From Clostridiales bacterium UBA1728 (lineage in GTDB: Bacteria > Bacillota > Clostridia > Oscillospirales > Oscillospiraceae), in assembly GCA_002315975.1 (NCBI GenBank), contig DCIK01000038.1:1-26538 (forward strand): 26,538 nt of DNA, read 5' to 3'. Made by a program: the position numbers and the translations under genes. Of the stretch, positions 21,194 through 26,538 are shown piece by piece (the stretch's first letter is position 1; each line of letters opens with the position of its first letter). The notes under the pieces were generated by a model. That model searched no databases. It was not told the origin of the DNA and was given only the letters and a program-made list of their open reading frames with translations.

Positions 21194-22675
21194 TTACCTG
21201 CTGAGCTTCTCAATGCCCACGTTCATTCTCCGCAGGGTCTCCTCCTTGCCGAGAATGTGGCAGATTTCCACGGCACCGCCGGGGGTGACGGACTTGCCGG
21301 CCACGGCGATGCGGACGGGCCACATGACCTTGGCGTTCTTGGCGCCCTGCTCCTCGGCCAGCGTGACCATGGCGGCGGTGATGTTCTCCTCCGTCCAGTC
21401 GGTCAGGGCACCGAAGCGCTCTGCCATGAGCTTCAGCTCCTCCAGAGAGGAGACCTCATCGCTCTTGGACTTCTTGTGGACATAGAGCTCGGTGTCGTAC
21501 TCGGGCAGGGCATCGAAGAAGTCCAGCTTCTCGGGGATGTCGGTGAGCTTCTCGGTGCGCTGCTGGAGCAGGGCGGCGATCTCGGCGGCGTTATATGCCT
21601 CGTTCTTCACGGCCTTGCGGATCCAGGGCTCGGCCAACTCGGCAAACTTTTCAGGGGCAAGACCCTTGATGTACTCGGCATTGAAGTAGGTGAGCTTTTC
21701 AATGTCGAAGATGGCGGGGGACTTGGAAATGCGCTGGAGGTCAAAGGCCTCGGCCAGCTCGCGGATGGTGAACATCTCACGCTCACCGGCGGGAGACCAG
21801 CCCAGCAGCGCCACATAGTTGACCACGGCCTCGGTGAGATAGCCCATGGCGATCAGGTCTTCGTAGGAGGGATCACCGTGGCGCTTGCTCATCTTGGCGT
21901 GAGAATCGCGCATGACGGGAGAGCAGTGGACATACTTGGGAATCTCCCAGCCGAAGGCCTCATAGAGCAGGTTGTACTTGGGGGCGGAGGAGAGATATTC
22001 GTTGCCGCGCACCACATGGGTGATGCCCATCAGGTGGTCGTCGATGACATTGGCGAAGTTGTAGGTGGGCAGACCGTCGCGCTTGATGAGCACCTGGTCG
22101 TCCAGATCGGCGTTGGGGGCGGTAATGTCGCCGAAAATCTCATCGTGGAAGGTGGTGCTGCCCTCGTGGGGGATGCGCTGCCGGATCACGTAGGGCTTGC
22201 CCTCGGCGAGCAGGCGCTCCACCTGGGCCTTGTCCAGCGTACGGCAGGGGTCGTCCTCCCGCTCGAAAACGCCGCTGTCCTCCTCGCTCTCGCCCTTCTC
22301 GCAGAAGCAGTAGTAGGCAGCGCCCTTTTCCACCAGCAGCTGGGCATAGGGCAGATAGGTGCTGCGGCGCTCGGTCTGCACATAGGGTGCCACGGGGCCG
22401 CCCAGATCAGGGCCCTCGTCGTGATCCAGACCGCAGTCCCGGAGCGTGCGGTAGATGACCTCCACGGCGCCCTCCACCTGACGGGTCTGATCGGTGTCCT
22501 CGATACGGAGGAGGAACTTGCCGTTGTAGTGACGGGCAATGCACCAGGTATAGAGGGCGGTGCGCAGGTTGCCCACGTGCATATATCCCGTGGGGCTGGG
22601 CGCGAAGCGGGTACGCACCTCGCCCTTGGGAATCTTCGCCTCCATCTCGGCGAACCAGGCTTCATTCAGTGCCAT
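21194..22675 (-). CDS. gltX: Glutamyl-tRNA synthetase
   Basis: The protein has 493 residues and charges tRNA-Glu (and possibly tRNA-Gln for later amidation, as in most Firmicutes; the amidotransferase is not in this window). The class I core is complete: TRFAPSPTGYMHVGNLRTALY holds the HIGH-type motif and AKMSKRHGD the KMSKS-type motif. RIEDTDQTR and the Glu-binding region are also present, and the C-terminal helical domain is full length. AAGGAG lies at the right distance from ATG 22675. It is divergent from trpS and transcribed from the promoter at 22714-22742. Confidence 0.97.
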   Translation of the reverse strand: MALNEAWFAEMEAKIPKGEVRTRFAPSPTGYMHVGNLRTALYTWCIARHYNGKFLLRIEDTDQTRQVEGAVEVIYRTLRDCGLDHDEGPDLGGPVAPYVQTERRSTYLPYAQLLVEKGAAYYCFCEKGESEEDSGVFEREDDPCRTLDKAQVERLLAEGKPYVIRQRIPHEGSTTFHDEIFGDITAPNADLDDQVLIKRDGLPTYNFANVIDDHLMGITHVVRGNEYLSSAPKYNLLYEAFGWEIPKYVHCSPVMRDSHAKMSKRHGDPSYEDLIAMGYLTEAVVNYVALLGWSPAGEREMFTIRELAEAFDLQRISKSPAIFDIEKLTYFNAEYIKGLAPEKFAELAEPWIRKAVKNEAYNAAEIAALLQQRTEKLTDIPEKLDFFDALPEYDTELYVHKKSKSDEVSSLEELKLMAERFGALTDWTEENITAAMVTLAEEQGAKNAKVMWPVRIAVAGKSVTPGGAVEICHILGKEETLRRMNVGIEKLSR

Positions 22676-22713
22676 TGTATCTGTCTCCTTTTCGGATATT
22701 TTCTGATTTATAC

Positions 22714-22742
22714 AGTTTATTGAAAAACTGTCCTCTTGTCAA
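22714..22742 (-). promoter_or_regulatory. Promoter of gltX
   Basis: On the minus strand a perfect TTGACA (22737-22742) is followed after 17 bases by TAAACT (22714-22719). Its -35 box covers almost the same bases as the trpS -35 box on the other strand. Confidence 0.82.
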
Positions 22743-22764
22743 GGGACAATGACCGTGGTATGAT
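22736..22764 (+). promoter_or_regulatory. Promoter of trpS
   Basis: TTGTCA (22736-22741) is followed after 17 bases by TATGAT (22759-22764). The start would fall near 22771, leaving a leader of about 190 bases that contains the repeats at 22794-22921. Confidence 0.82.
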
Positions 22765-22793
22765 AAATAAACATAGCATAAAGTAAGGGAATC

Positions 22794-22921
22794 CCCCTCA
22801 GTCTCGCTGCGCGAGCCAGCTCCCCCATTGCTTTGCAACAGGGGAGCCAAGGGTGTCCGCGCTTTCTTGCCTCCCCTGTTCCCGCAGGGAATGGGGGAGG
22901 TCCCCAGTGCGCACACTGGGG
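22794..22921. repeat. Two-hairpin repeat and further hairpins in the trpS leader
   Basis: 22794-22850 is a full unit of the repeat family: CCCCTCAG, hairpin gtctcgc/gcgagcc-like, CAGCTCCCC, hairpin around ttgc-ttt-gcaa, GGGGAGCC. It is followed by a ctcccctgttccc/gggaatgggggag inverted segment (22871-22899) and by ccccagtg/cactgggg (22902-22921), which ends just before the purine-rich bases ahead of trpS. All would be part of the trpS mRNA leader. Confidence 0.7.
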
Positions 22922-22962
22922 AGAGGGGGCTACCTATGAAATTACGAAACGAGGTATATACC

Positions 22963-23967
22963 ATGGACGAAGTCAAAAAGCCCGTCATGCTCTCGGGCAT
23001 TCAGCCCTCCGGCGATCTGCATTTAGGCAACTATCTGGGTGCCATCAAAAACTGGGGTGAGCTGGCCGAGCAGTACGACTGCTACTACTTCATGGCCGAT
23101 ATGCACACCATCACCGTCCGGCAGAACCCCGCCGATCTGCGCCGCCGCACCGTGACCCAGCTGGCCCAGTACATCGCCTGCGGTCTTGACCCGGAGAAGA
23201 ACACCCTCTTCATCCAGAGCCATGTGCCCGCCCACGCCCAGCTGGGCTGGGTGCTCAACTGCTACACCATGTTCGGCGAGCTCTCCCGCATGACCCAGTT
23301 CAAGGACAAGAGCTCCAAGCACACCGACAACATCAACGGCGGTCTCTTCACCTATCCCACGCTCATGGCTGCGGACATTCTCCTCTATCAGCCCGACTTC
23401 GTGCCCGTGGGCGAGGATCAGAAGCAGCACTGCGAGCTGACCCGCGACATTGCCATCCGCTTCAACAATATCTACGGCGATGTGTTCAAGGTGCCCGAGC
23501 CCTTCATCCCCAAGGTGGGCGCCCGGGTCATGTCTCTGGGCACGCCTACCTCCAAGATGAGCAAGTCCGACCCCCAGGGCTGCGTGTTCCTCATGGACAG
23601 CCCCGAGGAGATCGCCCGGAAGTTCAAGCGCGCCGTCACCGACTCCGACACCGAGAACTGCGTCCGCTACGACCCCGAGAACAAGCCCGGCGTGGCCAAC
23701 CTCATGAGCATCTACTCCTCCGTCACCGGCAAGAGCTTTGCCGAGATCGAGAATGAGTTCGTGGGCAAGGGCTACGGCGCGTTCAAGCCCGCCGTGGGCG
23801 AGGCCGTGGTGGAGACCCTCCGCCCCATCCGCGAGGAGGCCGACCGGCTTTTGAAGGACAAGGCCTATTTGCAGGGCATCTACAAGGCCGGCGCGGAAAA
23901 GGCCTCCTATGTGGCCAACAGGACTCTCCGCAAGGTTTATAAGAAAATCGGCTTCGTGGAGCCCTAA
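22963..23967 (+). CDS. trpS: Tryptophanyl-tRNA synthetase
   Basis: The protein has 334 residues and charges tRNA-Trp. MLSGIQPSGDLHLGNYLGAIKNW holds the HIGH-type motif, SKMSKSDPQG the KMSKS motif, and YFMADMHTIT and TYPTLMAADILLYQPDFVPVGEDQKQH are classic TrpS blocks. The start at 22963 (MDEVKKPVML) matches usual TrpS N-termini and has GAGG upstream; an in-frame ATG at 22936 adds nine residues and is the alternative. Its stop overlaps the stop of the next, convergent gene by a few bases. Length is normal. Confidence 0.96.
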   Translation: MDEVKKPVMLSGIQPSGDLHLGNYLGAIKNWGELAEQYDCYYFMADMHTITVRQNPADLRRRTVTQLAQYIACGLDPEKNTLFIQSHVPAHAQLGWVLNCYTMFGELSRMTQFKDKSSKHTDNINGGLFTYPTLMAADILLYQPDFVPVGEDQKQHCELTRDIAIRFNNIYGDVFKVPEPFIPKVGARVMSLGTPTSKMSKSDPQGCVFLMDSPEEIARKFKRAVTDSDTENCVRYDPENKPGVANLMSIYSSVTGKSFAEIENEFVGKGYGAFKPAVGEAVVETLRPIREEADRLLKDKAYLQGIYKAGAEKASYVANRTLRKVYKKIGFVEP

Positions 23968-24239
23968 GCAAACAGATACGCCGCCATGGCGATGAGCATC
24001 TCCGTCTTGCCGCTCTCTTTATAGAGGAGCCAGAGGATGGCCAGCACCAGAAAGTCCTCGGTTTCCAGACTGCCGATGTCCAGTCGGCGCAGTACGCCGT
24101 CCAATGCCCCCTTCGGCTTGGGCGGCGCGTTGCTTACCGGGGGCAGCTTCGGCGGCGAAGAAGCGTTCTTGTGCTGCTCCCGCTCCGGAATAAAGCGCCG
24201 CTGCCCGCTGTTGCCCTGATAGAGATTGACGGTGCTCAC
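23964..24239 (-). CDS. Small conserved-looking protein with hydrophobic C-terminus, unknown function
   Basis: The protein has 91 residues. A polar N-terminus (STVNLYQGNSGQRRF) and proline-rich middle lead to LETEDFLVLAILWLLYKESG and TEMLIAMAAYLF, two short hydrophobic helices joined by a charged turn. Proteins of this shape recur in spore-forming Clostridia, but I know no function. The only start in frame after a stop is GTG at 24239, which overlaps an AGGAGG; that is unusual and leaves the exact start in doubt. It converges with trpS and may belong with the two small genes to its right, though repeats separate them. Confidence 0.65.
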   Translation of the reverse strand: MSTVNLYQGNSGQRRFIPEREQHKNASSPPKLPPVSNAPPKPKGALDGVLRRLDIGSLETEDFLVLAILWLLYKESGKTEMLIAMAAYLFA

Positions 24240-24256
24240 CTCCTATGGCATATGGT

Positions 24257-24540
24257 CACCTCTTTGGCTTCCCCTTTGGGGAAGCCGGCTCGCGCAGCGA
24301 GACTGAAGAGGTACCTCTCCTGCCGCTGCGGCGGCACCCTCCCCAAAGGGGAGGGCAAGGGAACAGCACTCGCTCTTTGCCTCCCCCCCAAAGAGGAGGG
24401 GGACCGCCTCGTCTCCCCTTGCCTCCCCTGAAAGGGGAGGGGGACCGCGCAGCGGTGGAGGGGTCTCCCGACAGGCAGAATGTCCCGCAGGATCCCTCAG
24501 TCAGCTTCGCTGACAGCTCCCCTTTCAGGGGAGCCGGGAG
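24257..24540. repeat. Cluster of palindromic repeat units
   Basis: The 310 bases between two small genes are mostly repeats. 24257-24312 is an inverted unit (ggcttcccctttggggaagcc, then ggctcgcgcagcgag). 24313-24480 has several ctccccaaaggggag, ctcccccaaagagga and cctcccctgaaaggggagg stems with gaccgcgcagcggt-type hairpins. 24494-24536 is a forward unit (CCCTCAG, gtcagcttcgctgac, AGCTCCCC-tttca-GGGGAGCC). Both orientations are present, so the cluster arose by repeated insertion or duplication. No gene is seen inside. Confidence 0.7.
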
Positions 24541-24549
24541 GCTGAGCCT

Positions 24550-24855
24550 TCATTCATACTCTGCCAGCAGCGTTCCCGCCACGGAGGCGGCGGATGCGAG
24601 GCTTAAGGCCTTGGAGAGCCGCTTTCTCCGCTTCTCGCTGAGATAGGGGCTGAGCCCCTTCACCAGAGCGTCCCTGTCCCCGTTTCTGAGCATACCCGCC
24701 AGCTTCGAGGCCATGCCCGGCATATCTCCCGCCGGGGCGCTGCTCTCCTCCGCGGGGGCAATATTCCCCATGATGGAGCGTGCCATGGCGGCGATGCGCT
24801 CCAGCTCTGCGGGGTCGTTCATTACGGCGTTGAGCCGATCCTCCAGCTCGCTCAC
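24550..24855 (-). CDS. Small helical protein, unknown function
   Basis: The protein has 101 residues: MSELEDRLNAVMNDPAELERIAAMA, then a linker, MASKLAGMLRNGDRDALVKGLSPYLSEKRRKRLSKALSLA and a short tail. It is soluble and helical; the PYLSxxRRxxLxKAL pattern is one I associate with uncharacterised proteins of Clostridia. It starts with GTG at 24855, overlapping the stop of the upstream gene by four bases (GTGA), so translation is coupled. No function is assigned. Confidence 0.75.
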   Translation of the reverse strand: MSELEDRLNAVMNDPAELERIAAMARSIMGNIAPAEESSAPAGDMPGMASKLAGMLRNGDRDALVKGLSPYLSEKRRKRLSKALSLASAASVAGTLLAEYE

Positions 24856-25082
24856 AGCTTACTGAGCTTTTCGGCCAGACTGCGCCCCTCCGGGGTGGAG
24901 AGCACGCTGCCGATGAGCCTTTTGATGGCCTCTGCGTCCCCGCTGCGGATCGTGCGCTCCACCTCCGCCGGGTCCAGCTTCTCCGAGAGCGCTCTGCCCT
25001 CGCTGCTGTCGGCCAGAGAGCGCAGACTGTCGCCCTTCTCACCCCTGAGCAGCGCGGCACCCATCGCTTCGATATTTTCCAT
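24852..25082 (-). CDS. Small helical protein, unknown function
   Basis: The protein has 76 residues: MENIEAMGAALLRGEKGDSLRSLADSSEGRALSEKL, then PAEVERTIRSGDAEAIKRLIGSVLSTPEGRSLAEKLSKL. The two halves share an S-x-EGR-x-L-(S/A)-EKL ending, so it may be an internal duplication. The ATG at 25082 has GGAGG eight bases upstream. It is the first of two coupled genes and diverges from the phosphoesterase gene 45 bases away. Function unknown. Confidence 0.75.
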   Translation of the reverse strand: MENIEAMGAALLRGEKGDSLRSLADSSEGRALSEKLDPAEVERTIRSGDAEAIKRLIGSVLSTPEGRSLAEKLSKL

Positions 25083-25127
25083 ACCGCATCCCTCCCGACT
25101 CTATTCTATGCCAAAGAGGTGGATTTC

Positions 25128-25601
25128 GTGCAGCTTGCAGTATTTTCCGATACCCACGGCAATATCGGCCCCATGTGTGCCGCCATCCGTGCGTGGAATC
25201 CCGACATAGTTCTCCATCTGGGCGACTATGTCCGGGACGCGCAGACCGTCCGGGAGCGTTTTCCCGGCCTTGACTTCCGCCATGTCCGGGGCAACTGCGA
25301 TGTGGGCATGAAGGACGAGCCGGAAAAGCTCTTTCTCAATCTGGAGGGTGTGGAGCTCTTCGCCACCCACGGCCATCTCTACGATGTGAAGTGGGGACTG
25401 GACTCCATCCGCAACACCGCCTATTTCGCCGGAGCGAGGCTCTGCCTCTTCGGGCACACCCATCAGCGGCTTTACTTTGAGATGGGCGGCATCACCTTCC
25501 TCAATCCCGGCACCGCAGGGCAGGGCTGCGAGCTCAGCGCTGCGCTCATTACCCTCGAGAACGGCACGGCCGCGTGCAGGATACAGCGGATCGGGGAGTG
25601 A
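25128..25601 (+). CDS. YfcE/MJ0936-type metallophosphodiesterase
   Basis: The protein has 157 residues and is a minimal calcineurin-like phosphoesterase with all metal-binding motifs: SDTHGN (about 7-12), LHLGDY, RGNCD, FATHGH and GHTHQR. Relatives hydrolyse small phosphodiesters in vitro; the natural substrate is unclear. The start is placed at GTG 25128 (MQLAVFSDTHGN), which has AAAGAGG at a good distance; a GTG at 25119 overlaps that site. It stands alone between a divergent operon and a repeat region. Confidence 0.92.
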   Translation: MQLAVFSDTHGNIGPMCAAIRAWNPDIVLHLGDYVRDAQTVRERFPGLDFRHVRGNCDVGMKDEPEKLFLNLEGVELFATHGHLYDVKWGLDSIRNTAYFAGARLCLFGHTHQRLYFEMGGITFLNPGTAGQGCELSAALITLENGTAACRIQRIGE

Positions 25602-25661
25602 GAGCTCTCTCCCGTCATGGGGAAAGCGTGACCAATGTTACTGTAGCAGTCCGTATCCCCT

Positions 25662-25735
25662 TGTAGGGCTCGGCCTCCCGGACGAGCCGCAGAGAGAACG
25701 GATTGCCACGTCGCTTCGCTCCTCGCAATGACAGA
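25662..25735. repeat. Two different interspersed repeats ahead of the reductase gene
   Basis: 25662-25690 is a copy of the tgtagggctcggcctcccgg palindrome family, oriented opposite to 4189 and 16005. Immediately after it, about 25700-25732, is ggattgccacgtcgcttcgc continuing tcctcgcaatgaca, a widespread bacterial repeat with gcgaag-type symmetry. Together with 25602-25661, where I see nothing, they fill the gap upstream of the reductase. Confidence 0.65.
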
Positions 25736-25771
25736 CTTTTCCCACTCCCCCATAAAAAAGGAGAACACACC

Positions 25772-26476
25772 ATGAAAAAAGCATTTGTTACCGGCGGCAG
25801 CGGAGGCATCGGGCAGGGCATCTGCCGCGCCTTGGCTGCCGAGGGCTGGACGGTATATATCGGCTGCCTCACCCATGTGTCCGAGGCGCAGGCTCTCGCA
25901 AAGGAGCTCGGCGGCGAGGCCGTCGTCTGCGATGTGCGGCAGGAGGCGCAGGTGAAATCCGCCATTGAGCACATCGGCGAATTGGAGCTGCTGGTGAACT
26001 GCGCGGGCATCGCCTGGGGCGGGCTCTTCCAGTGGATGAGCGAGGAGCAGTGGCAGGACATCTTCGGCGTGAACATCGACGGGGTGTTCCGCACCTGCAA
26101 ATTCGCCGTACTGGGGATGATCAGCCGGCAGAGGGGCTGCATCATCAACATCTCCTCGGTGCTGGGTCAGTCCGGCGGCAGCTGCGAGGCGGCCTACAGC
26201 GCCACCAAGGGCGCCATCATCGCCTTTACCCGCTCTCTGGCCAAGGAGCTGGGGCCCAGCGGCATCCGGGTGAACGCCGTGTGTCCCGGCTGCATCGACA
26301 CCCCCATGCTGGACGCCTTCACCCCCGAGGACAAGGCGGACTTCATCGAGCGCACCGATCTGGGACGGCTGGGTACGCCAGAGGATGTGGGCAATCTGGT
26401 GGCGTTTTTAGCCTCCGACAAAGCAAGCTTCATCACCGCCCAGGCCATCACCGTGGACGGGGGATTTCTCATTTAA
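25772..26476 (+). CDS. Short-chain dehydrogenase/reductase, FabG-like
   Basis: The protein has 234 residues and is a classical SDR: TGGSGGIG (about 6-13) for NAD(P), NCAG in place of the usual NAAG, a serine in NISSVLGQSG, YSATK as the catalytic Tyr-x-x-x-Lys, and the VNAVCPGCIDTPM block. This fits the 3-oxoacyl-ACP reductase group, but no fatty-acid genes are nearby, so the substrate is open; gene symbol withheld. AAGGAG precedes ATG 25772; an in-frame ATG at 25703 falls in a repeat. The last 62 bases of the window after it hold only a small ggcc-tttc-ggcc stem. Confidence 0.9.
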   Translation: MKKAFVTGGSGGIGQGICRALAAEGWTVYIGCLTHVSEAQALAKELGGEAVVCDVRQEAQVKSAIEHIGELELLVNCAGIAWGGLFQWMSEEQWQDIFGVNIDGVFRTCKFAVLGMISRQRGCIINISSVLGQSGGSCEAAYSATKGAIIAFTRSLAKELGPSGIRVNAVCPGCIDTPMLDAFTPEDKADFIERTDLGRLGTPEDVGNLVAFLASDKASFITAQAITVDGGFLI

Positions 26477-26538
26477 GTCGAAACCCGCACAGATCGCGGT
26501 GGCCTTTCGGCCGTTTTCAGCCTTTCTTTTCCTGCAAA

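Noticed and set aside
21038..22723. A 561-residue plus-strand open frame
   Set aside because: Antisense to gltX, whose HIGH and KMSKS motifs are unmistakable; no ribosome-binding site or family signal.
22848..22861. agggtgtccgcg in the trpS leader as a T-box antiterminator
   Set aside because: The T-box core AGGGTGGNACCGCG is not matched, no specifier loop or terminator/antiterminator pair is visible, and the bases belong to a repeat.
24257..24540. CRISPR array
   Set aside because: The stems recur but without regular spacing, in both orientations, with no unique spacers of even length and no cas genes.

Overview
The window reads like part of a chromosome from a GC-rich, spore-forming Clostridia bacterium, most likely an Oscillospirales/Oscillospiraceae-type gut organism. 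Supporting points are: Gram-positive style strong Shine-Dalgarno sites and sigma-A promoters (TTGACA / TATAAT with 16-18 base spacers); a YpeB-like germination protein; lipoproteins with S/T/P/A-rich stalks; a Nif11-like leader peptide; and many short GC-rich palindromic repeats between genes. This placement is inferred from gene content and style; no ribosomal marker is present.

Layout, left to right. 1-691 has no protein gene. It holds a strong leftward promoter with a structured, apparently non-coding transcript, then two units of a two-hairpin repeat and the terminator of the next operon. 692-4096 (minus) is a complete four-gene dTDP-L-rhamnose operon, rfbA-rfbB-rfbD-rfbC, with start/stop overlaps throughout. 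4342-8718 (plus), divergent from it, is a polysaccharide export block: a Wzx-type flippase, an ABC-2 permease (Wzm type), its ATPase with a C-terminal glycan-recognition-like domain (Wzt type), and a small P-loop HprK/PEPCK-like kinase. Then come hflX and a YigZ/IMPACT protein, ending at a long terminator shared with the convergent next operon.

10600-13949 (minus) encodes two translationally coupled lipoproteins: a PIG-L deacetylase fused to a GLUG-like region, and a leucine-rich-repeat lipoprotein. A run of consecutive hairpins (13972-14240) separates them from a stand-alone pilT (plus). 15600-18300 (minus) looks AT-richer than its surroundings and carries a Nif11-type double-glycine peptide and a 715-residue protein of unknown function. 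This stretch abuts the 3' side of tRNA-Val(GAC), whose last 30 bases are duplicated next to it, as at a decayed integration site. 18726-20830 (minus) holds a zinc-ribbon membrane protein with an Ig-like tail and a YpeB-like gene whose ribosome-binding site lies in a perfect hairpin. gltX and trpS diverge from promoters whose -35 boxes overlap. The right end carries three small conserved-looking genes of unknown role (minus), a YfcE-type phosphoesterase and a FabG-like reductase.

Rhamnose synthesis, flippase, ABC exporter and kinase plausibly serve one surface-glycan pathway, although no glycosyltransferase lies in the window. The least explained items are the kinase coupled to the exporter, the orphan Nif11 peptide with only five residues after its GG motif, the 715-residue orphan, the hairpin array and the left-edge RNA.
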